DNA of 64,000 nucleotides from Saccharomycopsis malanga (taxonomy: Eukaryota > Ascomycota > Saccharomycetes > Ascoideales > Saccharomycopsidaceae), in assembly GCA_004014935.1 (NCBI GenBank), contig CP025321.1, positions 682,001 to 746,000 on the forward strand, read 5' to 3'. The notes below the pieces were generated by a model. That model was not told where the DNA came from and searched no databases. It worked only from the letters and a program-made list of their open reading frames with translations. Each line of letters opens with the position of its first letter. Position 1 is the stretch's first letter. The position numbers and the translations under genes are program-made. This document shows, in pieces, positions 55,919 through 64,000 of this stretch.

Positions 55919-58873
55919 ATGTCCACGCTCCATCTGGCATCGGCCCTTGCCAGAAGTCCAATGGTAAATAACAATGGTCATATGGTTACCAACAGGACTC
56001 CTCTGCAGCCTCTGCAGCCACTTCATCATGTTAGGAACGATTCCATTGGTTTGAATGGCAAGTCTACTGCTCCTCTTTCTGCTGCCATCGCCATTCCTAC
56101 TGCTTCTGCTACGGCCCCGGTGAATTCCATTACCATTCCCACTTCCTCTGTTGCCACGCCTGGTCCTGCTGCTGTAGGTGTTGTTTCACAGCCTCTGCAA
56201 CTGAACGAAATAGCTGTTGCTGTTGACAGTGCGTATCAAACCAGTGTCAATGCCATGGCCGACACTTGGCTTGCCATTGCTTCTTGCTGTGAGACGTTTG
56301 GTGATGCTGACAAGGCTGTGGCTTCGTACGACAAGGTTTTGAAGCTTGTTCCCAACAGTGCTCCTGCTCTTACCAAACTAGGCAACTTGTATCGTCATAG
56401 AGACATGTTTCCACAGGCTGCCGAGTTCTACCAGCGTGCCTTGACAACAGACAACACCAATGGTGAAACGTGGGGTCTTCTTGGCCATTGCTATTTGATG
56501 CTTGATGACTTGCAGAGAGCGTATGCTGCGTATCAACAGGCGCTTTTCCATCTCAGCAATCCGAATGTTCCTAAACTCTGGCATGGAATTGGTATCTTGT
56601 ATGACCGCTATGGTTCCTTGGAGTTTGCCGAGGAAGCGTTTGCCAAGGTTCTTATGTTGGATCCAGAGTTTGAAAAGGCTACAGAGATCTATTTTAGATT
56701 AGGCATCATATATAAACAGCAGCACAAGTTTACCGAATCCTTAGATTGTTTCAAGTATATTCTCCACAACCCGCCTTCTCCGTTGACTCAACCGGACGTC
56801 TGGTTCCAGATTGGGTCCGTATTGGAGCAGCAGCGCGATTTCAACGGTGCCAAGGACGCCTACGAAAGAGTCTTGACGTCCAACCCCAGACATTCAAAAG
56901 TGTTGCAGCTTCTTGGCTGTCTCTATTCACAGCAGTCTGCAAACTTCCACAATTTGGACAAAGCTTTAGCGTTGTTGACTCAGTCTTTGGAGTTGGACCA
57001 GGAAGACGCCCACACATGGTACCATCTTGGAAGAGTGTATATGGCCAAGGGTGATTACAACGAAGCGTACGAATCATTCCAGCACGCAGTCAACAAAGAT
57101 TCCAGAAACCCAACGTTCTGGTGTTCTATTGGTGTCTTGTACTATCAGATCTCGCAATATCGTGATGCTCTCAATGCTTACACCAGAGCAATTCGCTTGA
57201 ACCCCTATATTTCGGAGGTCTGGTACGATTTAGGCACTTTATACGAGACCTGCAACAATCAGTTGAGCGATGCGTTGGATGCTTATCACCATGCCCAGAG
57301 ATTGGATCCTTCCAATCCTCACATCAAGGCACGTTTAGAACAGTTGACCAGATACCAGCAGGAGGGTGGTACTTCGTCTTTGCCTCCTCCATCTCAAGAA
57401 CTCAGATTACCTCAGGGCATGATTCCTAACGTGCAAGACCCTGAGATGCAGCAGCAGCAACAGTTGCCGCAATTAAGAATGAGCGAAAACCAGGCCCAGG
57501 CCCAGGTCCCTTCGCAAACAAAGTTGAACATTCCTCACGTCACGCCTTCTCAAGAATACAACCAAACTTACTATCTGAAACAGCACCAGCCACAGGTCCC
57601 TCTGCAAAATCCTGCCCCTCTTGCAGCTCTCAATCCTCACCATTCCGAAAACGTCCAGTCCAACTCTTTGTCTTCTTATCTGACTGCACAGCCATCCCAG
57701 TTAAGTCAACATGATCAGCCTTCTAACCATTATTATCCCTCTGAACAGTACCCATCTTACAATAAACCGTCTGTCGCTTCAATTGTATCCTCGCCAGAGC
57801 CACAGGCTGCTGCTCAACATGCTGAACCTTACAATCCTGCTCCTCCTCTTCCTCAACAAAGAGCTTATCCTGATATATTGAATGGTAACAAGCCCGCAGA
57901 GCCTGAAACACCTGCGGAACCAGAGAAACCAGTTGTGCCAATCAAAAGAGAAGCTTCAGAGTTGAGCAAACCAAGACCTAAGAAGAGACACACTGCTAAA
58001 AAGTCCCAGTCGCCTCCATCGTCTGAAGAAAAAACAAATGGTTCTTCTAAAGAGTCTACAAAGGCAAAACTGTCTACTCCAAAACCAGTTTCAACAGCAA
58101 AACCTGAAATTGCACCCCCAACTAACCAGAATTCCGACTTGAAGTTGCCAGACGCACAACCTACCGAAGAGGACGACGACGGAGACGATGTTGTAGACGA
58201 AAAAGAGACCAAAGAAGTTGCTCCTATCAGACAAATAGATGAGGACGAAGACTATGATGAAGATGATGAAGAAAAGAAGGAAAATAAGTCAAAGGAAGAG
58301 ATCAAACTTAATAAAGAGCCAAAGGCAACAGAGTCATTAATTGATACAAGTTTACAGAACGCTGAAAAAAGTGAAAAATCTGATCAAAAACCTGATGAAA
58401 AGTCTGAACAAATATCTGAAAAGAAACCCGATGAAAAATCTGATGATAAGCCTGATGAGAAGTCTGACGAAAAACCTGATCAAAAACCTGATCAAAAACC
58501 TGATGAAAATCCTGATGAAAAGTCTGATGATGATAAAGTGTCTAAACCCACTGAAATATCCAAGTCTGACGAATCAGACAAATCATCAATCACAGAGAAA
58601 AAAGAAGAATCAGTAAACCCAGTTAATGGCGCTTCTACTGGCGGTTCTGTAAGAGGCTCAATGACCCCAGTGACGTCTGAGCCTGAACCTATTGTTGAAG
58701 ATGAAAAGGTAGATCAAAAAGAACCAGAAAAAAAGGTAACAAGCCCTAAAGAAGAAGACAAAGAAACTACAACAGAGGAAGCAAAGTTGGAAAAAGCAAA
58801 TGACCTTGCCAAAGAAAAGGTTTCATCTGAAGAAGCTCAGGATGCCAACGGTGATGTTGAGATGAAAGAATAA
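55919..58873 (+). CDS. SSN6: General corepressor Ssn6/Cyc8 (TPR protein)
   Basis: 984 residues. After a Pro/Ala/Thr-rich leader, ten TPR units span about residues 95-480 (TWLAIASCCETFGDADKAVAS, NGETWGLLGHCYLMLDD, DAHTWYHLGRVYMAKGDYNEA, SEVWYDLGTLYETCNNQL). The rest is Gln/Pro-rich, then Lys/Glu/Asp-rich with a string of short K(P/S)D(E/Q) repeats (about 818-866). Ssn6 joins Tup1 as a corepressor recruited by many DNA-binding factors; in Candida it also affects filamentation and phenotypic switching. There is a putative bipartite basic region KPRPKKRHTAKK for nuclear import. Start at the first ATG after a long leader. Confidence 0.96.
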   Translation: MSTLHLASALARSPMVNNNGHMVTNRTPLQPLQPLHHVRNDSIGLNGKSTAPLSAAIAIPTASATAPVNSITIPTSSVATPGPAAVGVVSQPLQLNEIAVAVDSAYQTSVNAMADTWLAIASCCETFGDADKAVASYDKVLKLVPNSAPALTKLGNLYRHRDMFPQAAEFYQRALTTDNTNGETWGLLGHCYLMLDDLQRAYAAYQQALFHLSNPNVPKLWHGIGILYDRYGSLEFAEEAFAKVLMLDPEFEKATEIYFRLGIIYKQQHKFTESLDCFKYILHNPPSPLTQPDVWFQIGSVLEQQRDFNGAKDAYERVLTSNPRHSKVLQLLGCLYSQQSANFHNLDKALALLTQSLELDQEDAHTWYHLGRVYMAKGDYNEAYESFQHAVNKDSRNPTFWCSIGVLYYQISQYRDALNAYTRAIRLNPYISEVWYDLGTLYETCNNQLSDALDAYHHAQRLDPSNPHIKARLEQLTRYQQEGGTSSLPPPSQELRLPQGMIPNVQDPEMQQQQQLPQLRMSENQAQAQVPSQTKLNIPHVTPSQEYNQTYYLKQHQPQVPLQNPAPLAALNPHHSENVQSNSLSSYLTAQPSQLSQHDQPSNHYYPSEQYPSYNKPSVASIVSSPEPQAAAQHAEPYNPAPPLPQQRAYPDILNGNKPAEPETPAEPEKPVVPIKREASELSKPRPKKRHTAKKSQSPPSSEEKTNGSSKESTKAKLSTPKPVSTAKPEIAPPTNQNSDLKLPDAQPTEEDDDGDDVVDEKETKEVAPIRQIDEDEDYDEDDEEKKENKSKEEIKLNKEPKATESLIDTSLQNAEKSEKSDQKPDEKSEQISEKKPDEKSDDKPDEKSDEKPDQKPDQKPDENPDEKSDDDKVSKPTEISKSDESDKSSITEKKEESVNPVNGASTGGSVRGSMTPVTSEPEPIVEDEKVDQKEPEKKVTSPKEEDKETTTEEAKLEKANDLAKEKVSSEEAQDANGDVEMKE
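58370..58530 (+). repeat. In-frame 12-bp-type repeat coding (K-P/S-D-E/Q)n in SSN6
   Basis: Within the SSN6 tail, AAACCTGATGAAAAGTCTGA-type units recur about a dozen times with variation, encoding tetrapeptides KPDE, KSDE, KPDQ and KSDD. Such a tract is prone to length change by replication slippage. Confidence 0.8.
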
Positions 58874-59863
58874 ATATCGTAGTTGGTATGATTAATAATT
58901 AATATTTTAAGTGTTTGGTATTTTCATTACTTGGTATTACTAGTATTTGATATCATCAATGTTTGATACTACCAGTATATCAAACGTTTAGATATGTAAT
59001 CAACTTGATTATTTTTGCTCTTGCTTCTTGTTCTCCTGGTTTACTTCATTTCATTTCTGTGGTTGGATATTTTTCTTTCTATATTTTACAGACTTTATTT
59101 CTAACAGGTAGTGCGCTGCCTGGTGGTTTGAGGGACATTTTGGAAATTGTTGCCTGTTGTGTTCGTTGTTATTCCATATAATTGTACATGTTAAACTTCT
59201 TTTTTTCTGTTTTTTGACTCAAAACTTTTTAACACTATTTTAGTATCACTTTTTTTTCATGAATTAACATTTTCTTTTTTACAACTTTTCTGGACTCTTT
59301 GATTTTCATTTTGCCTTGTTCTGTTTTATTCTGCCGTTTTGTAACTTTACGTTATTCCTTTTTTTGATTTTATTCAGATTATAATAACAAATATTCAAAA
59401 GTATAAAGGTTTGTAGTAATCTGGAGCTGGGAGAGCATACAATTACATAATTTCAGGCAGTGGTCTTATGAGAATTTTATTTCACTTTTGTTTGATAATT
59501 CGCTGAAGAATAATCGCAGTTGTTTGAAAAAAAAAATAAATTAAATCTAAGAGGTTGTTGATATTGATTCACCCAAGCGGAAAAATGATGGGAAAAGTTC
59601 TCCAAGCGTCAGCATTACTACTATACTTGTTTGACAATGGAATCGGATTATAATCAAATTCTTTTATCGAATTAAAATGTTTGCGACAACTGGAATGTGT
59701 TTCAAACATCCACATGAACAGCCATACGATGATAAATACGATAGTTATGTGATACTAATTGATGGTCATAGACCAGCTACATGCGATTGTTCGAACTAAA
59801 TATTCATTAAAGCTGGCAGTTATGGAATTGTATATAAAGAAGTTGAAAGCAAATGTGTATCGT
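58874..59863. other. Convergent intergenic region, SSN6 / SEC53
   Basis: 990 bp, very AT-rich with many T-runs. TTTGATATCATCAATGTTTGATACTACCAGTATATCAAAC-like short repeats of TTTGATA occur at 58935-58985. No gene is supported. Confidence 0.5.
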
Positions 59864-60628
59864 TTACTCGTCCTTGAAGAACAATTCTTTCAAGATGTTA
59901 TAGGTGTCTTCTGGAGACTTGACTGAATGACCAATGGTTCTGTCATCGGTGTAAATTTCGTAATCGTTTCCACCTGGGTAAGCCTTGTCACCAAAAAAGT
60001 GGATCTCCTTAAAGTTCTCATCCTCAATGTGACGCAAACAGTAGGTCTTGTCCCAACCAGTTGGGAAGACATCAAAGGAGATTTGACCACCAATAGAGTA
60101 AGTCAAGGCTAAATGAGGGAAAGCTTTCTTCAACTCAGCAACCATGGTTTCTCTAATCTTGTGGATCTTGTCGTAAGCTTCAAACTCATTTCTTTCTTGA
60201 GTAGATGCGTTTCTGCCGACAGGGGACACGTTGATCATACCGTTTCTGAATTCGATAAAGGTACCTCTTCTGACAGGGATTTCAATGTTGGCCAAGTATT
60301 TCAAGATCCAGACAACCAATTTGTTGTATTCTTCGTTACCGATCCAGCTGATAAAAGATTGGGAGGCCAATTCCTTACCTAACTTGTAAGCAGTCAAACC
60401 GTTTTCGGAGAAACAGTAGTCAAATTGGGACAATACATCTGCACCAAGCTGCTCAACTTGTTTAGACAAGTCAGAGCCGCCAACAAAACCAATAACAATC
60501 TTTTCTCTCAATTTTGGAAGCAATTCCTTCAACTTGTCGCCAATTTGCAAACGTGCTGGGGTCAAAGTGCCATCAACATCGAAAAGGGCAATCACCCCTG
60601 GGATTTTCTTATCTGGGAAAGAGGACAT
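59864..60628 (-). CDS. SEC53: Phosphomannomutase (Sec53)
   Basis: 254 residues, the standard length. HAD-type catalytic motif [10 protein letters not shown] holds Asp17 and Asp19; [20 protein letters not shown] and the Mg-site block [16 protein letters not shown] are family signatures. [20 protein letters not shown] binds sugar phosphate. Sec53 converts mannose-6-phosphate to mannose-1-phosphate, the precursor of GDP-mannose for N- and O-glycans and GPI anchors, in the cytosol. Codon use suggests high expression. A 60735-60822 minisatellite sits 107-194 bp upstream in its promoter. Confidence 0.98.
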   Translation of the reverse strand: MSSFPDKKIPGVIALFDVDGTLTPARLQIGDKLKELLPKLREKIVIGFVGGSDLSKQVEQLGADVLSQFDYCFSENGLTAYKLGKELASQSFISWIGNEEYNKLVVWILKYLANIEIPVRRGTFIEFRNGMINVSPVGRNASTQERNEFEAYDKIHKIRETMVAELKKAFPHLALTYSIGGQISFDVFPTGWDKTYCLRHIEDENFKEIHFFGDKAYPGGNDYEIYTDDRTIGHSVKSPEDTYNILKELFFKDE

Positions 60629-60734
60629 TGTGCTTGTTATGTATATGAGGTTAAGAAATGTAAAGAAATGAAATAAACGCTGGAAAAGACCTGCAATATA
60701 AATCGCTACTGAAGGAGACTAAAAGTAAATAAAT

Positions 60735-60822
60735 AAAAATAAACCAAAAATAAACCAAAAATAGACCAAAAATGAACGAAAAATGAACGAAAAATGAACG
60801 AAAAATGAACGAAAAATGAACT
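60735..60822 (+). repeat. Eight tandem 11-bp A-tract units in SEC53 promoter
   Basis: The units are AAAAATAAACC (twice), AAAAATAGACC, AAAAATGAACG (four times) and AAAAATGAACT. A5 tracts recur every 11 bp, nearly in phase with the helix. The gradient of variants (ATAAACC to ATGAACG) shows stepwise expansion. Similar in period and tract length, though not sequence, to the 7626 repeat. Confidence 0.92.
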
Positions 60823-61307
60823 GAAAAATTAAAAGGAAAAATGCCCCTTACGTGGCTTTATTAATGGGGGGTGTTTAGCACCTCTTTAGTAGCTTCACAA
60901 CCTCCTTCCTTCAACAATTCTTATAAGACTCGTACTAGGTTTTAGTATATTAGACTATATTTGACGCTTTTTGTTAAAATTTTGATGAAAACTTGATTAT
61001 CTGTGAAAGAACTACTTTATAGTTTGTAATTTCTTATTAGATTTGTATTGTAAAATTTTTTAAACACATTGACTGTTGTTTTCTTATAATATTAGTTATA
61101 TTCGATTGGTATTGAAGTGAAAAAGAAAAAACTGACAATTTTCAATGCTCAAACTTTTGTCATTTGAATTTGAATTTTGTGATGAATAATATACATTTCC
61201 ATTGATTGAAACAATCTTTAGACTATATATTATAAGCTTTGGGAGGAGTTTAGAAAGATGTACTTATTTTTCAACTAAATTTGAATTAAAGCGACTTTTT
61301 ATGAGTT

Positions 61308-61309
<2 letters not shown>

Positions 61310-61392
<83 letters not shown>
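61310..61392 (+). repeat. (AAT)n microsatellite, about 27 units
   Basis: Uninterrupted AAT repeats for 83 bp. Perfect and long, so probably polymorphic between strains. Confidence 0.97.
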
Positions 61393-61393
<1 letters not shown>

Positions 61394-61465
61394 TTTATGT
61401 TTCATACACAGTATATATCAGTTATTCAATTATATGAGTATGAAAGTGTTCTTTATTGAGTGAGG

Positions 61466-61560
61466 CATATAGGTTTTTTTCCCAGGAAGTTTTGATCAAG
61501 CTTCATTTTAACGTAGCGCGTATAATACAAGCTTAGTTTTAAATATAAGACTATTATTAT
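61466..61560 (+). repeat. Probable diverged fragment D of the dispersed repeat
   Basis: AGGTTTTTTTCCCAGGAAGTTTT, AACGTAGCGCGTATAATAC and TTTTAAATATAAGACTATTAT follow the order of copy B 40128-40215 (GGGTTTTCCCCACTGGGG, AGACATAGCGCGTATATAC, GGGCTTGAAATATAACAT). The spacing is similar but identity is low outside GTAGCGCGTATA. Confidence 0.5.
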
Positions 61561-62084
61561 TAGTATTTTACAACCTTTCAATAACATTAGGATAAATTTT
61601 TGGTTAATTTATGATAAATTTTTAACTAATTCTCAATCAACTTTTCATTTCATCATTACAAATATATACCTTATCAAATCAACTTTTAAAATAAGTCTAG
61701 GTTTATAAAAAACATGATCAGCCTTTGTGCTATATGACATTCAAATAACTATAATCAATGTCAAAATGTAAAAAAAATAGTAGTACATTAAAAGTAAAAT
61801 AATCTTTCATTGTAATCTTCCAAAATTTGCTAAATAAAATGTACAATTCTCAATCACTCTACAAACTACTCCAGTTACACCACATTTTTATAATTTTCAA
61901 AACAAATTACACAGTAAATGACAATTATCCCGGGCACCTTAAAAGATGACAGTAATAGCAGCATTCATTGACATGTTGAAATGTTGACCTCTCATAACCA
62001 GTCACACAAGGAAAAACATAAAATTGACTATGAGAAGACGTACGCTGTTCAGATCAAGTCCCAAGATACCATTTATCTTTCCTT

Positions 62085-62810
62085 ATGCCGTTTCTAAGCT
62101 ATAATGATGACGGCTCAAAGGCACCAGCGCCTCCTTCGGCTGACGTCTCGATATTCCATCCAAAGACGATTCTTTTAGCGTGCATATTGAGCGGAGGGAT
62201 TCTTGGAACGTATAAAATCTACAAGGCCAAGCTTCTGAGAATACCCACGGCGCTAGATATTCCCACAAGCTATTTTCACAAAAGATTAGTTCCTGGCAGA
62301 GTGACGTCTGTTGGAGATGGGGACAATTTCCATTTTTTCCATACTCCGGGAGGAATATTAGCTGGCTGGGGTTGGTTACGACGTGCACCAACGTCACGAA
62401 AGTTGTTGAAAAACCAGACATGGAGTGTTAGGCTTTGTGGGGTGGATGCTCCAGAAAGAGCACATTTTGGCAAGCCTAGCCAGCCGCATTCAGAGGAGAG
62501 TTTATTGTGGCTACGTAAATATATTCTAAACAAAAAGGTTCTGGTGAAGCCGCTTCGCATCGACCAATACAACAGGGTTGTGTCCAAGGTTTTGATTAAG
62601 AAGTATGGGTTTTTCACTAAAGATGTAAGCGAAGAAATGGTCAAAAACGGAATTGCAGTGGTTTACGAGCTCAAAAACGGCAGTGAGTTTGACGGCCAGG
62701 AACATATATACCGTAGGTGCGAAGCTGAAGCTAAACAGCATCACAGAGGATTGTGGAGCGCCAAGGGTCGTACAATGACTCCTGGAGAATACAAGCGGTT
62801 GTACAAGTAG
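62085..62810 (+). CDS. LCL3: Lcl3-type mitochondrial nuclease (SNase fold)
   Basis: 241 residues. A transmembrane helix at about 27-45 (ILLACILSGGILGTYKIY) is followed by a staphylococcal-nuclease-like domain: GRVTSVGDGDNFHFFHTPG, VRLCGVDAPERAHFGKPSQP, then KPLRIDQYNRVVSKV and a GLWSAKGRTMTPGEYKR end. This matches fungal Lcl3 (probable endonuclease, long chronological lifespan) in length and order. The convergent FMP52 lies 84 bp away. Confidence 0.94.
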   Translation: MPFLSYNDDGSKAPAPPSADVSIFHPKTILLACILSGGILGTYKIYKAKLLRIPTALDIPTSYFHKRLVPGRVTSVGDGDNFHFFHTPGGILAGWGWLRRAPTSRKLLKNQTWSVRLCGVDAPERAHFGKPSQPHSEESLLWLRKYILNKKVLVKPLRIDQYNRVVSKVLIKKYGFFTKDVSEEMVKNGIAVVYELKNGSEFDGQEHIYRRCEAEAKQHHRGLWSAKGRTMTPGEYKRLYK

Positions 62811-62894
62811 ACCAATAGCATTACTGATAGATAGAATTAGACATAATATATATACGAATGGTAGCAGATTCAGAATGTAAGTTCAAACAAGACG

Positions 62895-63578
62895 TCATTT
62901 CAATGATCTCAAAATAGCATCAAGCTCTTTGGTCTCTACAATACGGACTTCCTGTTCGGATTTCTTTGGTTCTGAGAGAATCTTGTCGAGAACTAAAGCA
63001 ATCTCCGATCCATAGATAGCTTTCAATGTATACTGATTGGCAAATGTTCCATGGAAAAATGATCCTACATAGCTAGCAGCCTTGTTACCAAACCCCTTAT
63101 CCTTATCTCTTTCGCCCAACAAAACGCCTGGTCTGACAATAATGGTTCTTGGAAACCCGAGTCCGAGAACCGCTTCGTCTAGCTCTCCTTTCATTCTCAA
63201 GTAGGGAAACCGCGAGTTCTTGTCGGCTCCCATACTCGAAATCAACACATACGTATTGAACCCAGCCTCCTTAGCAGCGCCTGCCAACTCAAGATTAAGA
63301 TCATGATCAATCTTGTATTGATTATCAAATCCCCCAACAGCACCTTTGGTAGTTGCTAAGGATGAGTAGAATACGTCTGGATTTTCTGTCTTTTTCACAA
63401 TGTCAGCCCATTTGCTCGAGTCCGGCTCAATAATCGCAGTGACTTTACTGCTTACTTCCTTGTTCAACTTACGACGAGCAAGAGCGGTGACATCTTTGAA
63501 TACCGATGAACTGTCTGCTTTCTTTAAAAATTCGGACCCTACCAATCCAGTAGCACCAATCACAAAAACCCGCGACAT
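62895..63578 (-). CDS. FMP52: Fmp52, atypical SDR-type mitochondrial protein
   Basis: 227 residues from ATG 63578. The NAD(P)-binding start MSRVFVIGATGLVGSEFLKK and LISSMGADKNSRFPYLRMKGELDEAV (HTATIP2/Fmp52 family, with YLRMKGELD as the active-site-like block) are clear, as is RPGVLLGERD. The reading frame is open 47 codons further to an ATG at 63719, but that extension is not family-like and would leave the shorter form's ATG internal. Fmp52 is found in mitochondria and the outer membrane of Saccharomyces; its substrate is unknown. It is divergent from U2. Confidence 0.93.
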   Translation of the reverse strand: MSRVFVIGATGLVGSEFLKKADSSSVFKDVTALARRKLNKEVSSKVTAIIEPDSSKWADIVKKTENPDVFYSSLATTKGAVGGFDNQYKIDHDLNLELAGAAKEAGFNTYVLISSMGADKNSRFPYLRMKGELDEAVLGLGFPRTIIVRPGVLLGERDKDKGFGNKAASYVGSFFHGTFANQYTLKAIYGSEIALVLDKILSEPKKSEQEVRIVETKELDAILRSLK

Positions 63579-63751
63579 CTTCAATAGCTCGTCTACAATT
63601 AATACTAATCGAAATCCTAAAACAAGATAATAAAAAAAAAACCCCCCACAGTTAATTGATCCTTCAAACAGTATAAACTTATATTTCACATCTCCTCTTC
63701 TAACAAAATTATCATGCATCCCAATGCTTCTCTGGTGTGTTGCTCATCCAT

Positions 63752-63768
63752 GGGGGTCGCAGACCCCC
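63752..63768. repeat. GC-rich 7-bp hairpin in FMP52/U2 intergenic region
   Basis: GGGGGTC and its complement GACCCCC flank the loop GCA. Strong stem in otherwise AT-rich sequence; role unknown. Confidence 0.75.
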
Positions 63769-63820
63769 CTACAAACTAGGAAATATGCAAATAAGCAACG
63801 GTAGCTGCATAGCAACATGG

Positions 63821-63876
63821 TTACCCGACTGCATACAGTGGCAAAATTTTTAGGAGGCTGTAAAAAACTATAAAAG
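63821..63876 (+). promoter_or_regulatory. U2 promoter: TTACCCG motif and TATA box
   Basis: TTACCCG is at 63821-63827 and TATAAAAG at 63869-63876, about 49 bp before the predicted U2 5' end. The layout matches that of U5. Confidence 0.65.
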
Positions 63877-63917
63877 GAGCGGTTCCCCCTACTCAAACTC
63901 TTCCCTTTTGAACGTCA

Positions 63918-64000
63918 GTAAATCTCTTTGCCTTTTGGCTTAGATCAAGTGTAGTATCTGTTCTTTTCAGCGTAACAACTGAAATGCTTCCACAGGAAGT
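63918..64000 (+). ncRNA. LSR1: U2 snRNA, 5' end (continues beyond window)
   Basis: From AATCTCTTTGCCTTTTGGCT through TAGATCAAGTGTAGTATCTG and TTCTTTTCAGCGTAACAACT the sequence is almost identical to Saccharomyces U2. GTAGTA (63951-63956) is the element that pairs with the intron branch site TACTAAC. The stem-loop IIa region (CAGCGTAACAACTG) and the start of IIb (CTTCCACAGGAAG) follow. The 3' part, including the Sm site, is outside the window. The 5' end is placed by alignment and may be off by two or three bases. Identification is secure. Confidence 0.97.

Larger units (their letters stand above)
60840..62084. other. AT-rich intergenic region with microsatellite and repeat trace
   Basis: 1.2 kb of very AT-rich sequence between the SEC53 promoter and LCL3. 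It includes the (AAT)n microsatellite and a fragment resembling the dispersed repeat. An ORF at 61202-61459 is only the AAT tract read as poly-Asn. Confidence 0.5.

Noticed and set aside
61202-61459. Poly-asparagine protein
   Set aside because: The ORF is only the (AAT)n microsatellite read in one frame with AT-rich flanks.
63579-63719. 47-codon N-terminal extension of FMP52
   Set aside because: It starts with an ATG in frame but is unlike the family, overlaps the divergent promoter region, and the internal ATG gives the normal length.

Overview
The window is a gene-dense, AT-rich stretch of a budding-yeast nuclear chromosome. Most genes have one exon. The few introns are short, lie near the 5' end and carry yeast GTATGT / TACTAAC signals. 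Two CTG codons fall where homologues recalled from memory have polar residues (PNG1 codon 194, UTP21 codon 55). CTG is also rare in the genes read closely. Both facts point to the CUG-Ser clade (Candida/Debaryomyces relatives), but the species is not identified.

Layout. 1-9 kb: BRO1 (cut by the left edge), QCR8, a 1.2 kb repeat, RVB1 and ECM31, all on the minus strand. 9-18 kb: an MGL2/EHT1-type hydrolase, a SIS2/VHS3 (PPCDC-family) gene, a divergent GAPDH paralogue and intron-containing ATP7. 18-25 kb: a possible 52-residue microprotein, GFA1, and a secreted aspartyl protease with a cluster of PacC/Rim101-type motifs upstream. 25-35 kb: an unknown coiled-coil gene with a 65-nt intron, PNG1, GON7, INO4 (one intron), NUG1 (13-nt first exon), U5 snRNA, an unknown small coiled-coil gene and a DUF4050/Gag1-like gene. 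35-50 kb: MTC5/SEA3, a 1.45 kb repeat with inverted tRNA-like ends, TIF4631 (eIF4G), a fragment of the same repeat, and UTP21. 52-64 kb: a secreted laccase-like multicopper oxidase, SSN6/CYC8, SEC53, LCL3, FMP52 and the 5' end of U2 snRNA at the right edge.

The genes are mostly housekeeping: ribosome assembly (NUG1, UTP21), translation (TIF4631), splicing RNAs (U5, U2), respiration (QCR8, ATP7), pantothenate/CoA synthesis (ECM31, SIS2), sugar-nucleotide and glycoprotein metabolism (GFA1, SEC53, PNG1), tRNA modification (GON7) and transcriptional control (SSN6, INO4, RVB1). They are not operons. Both snRNA genes are divergent from a protein gene and share a promoter design: TTACCCG (Reb1-type) motifs, then a TATA box about 45-50 bp before the RNA.

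The main unexplained structure is a dispersed non-coding repeat family with two long copies in opposite orientation 34 kb apart and at least three fragments. Its ends carry tRNA-type A-box (TGGCTCAGTGG) and, in two copies, B-box sequences. Other points of interest are a GAPDH with both classical NAD-specificity positions changed, hidden first exons in NUG1, INO4 and an unknown gene, and 11-bp phased A/T-tract minisatellites in two promoters.
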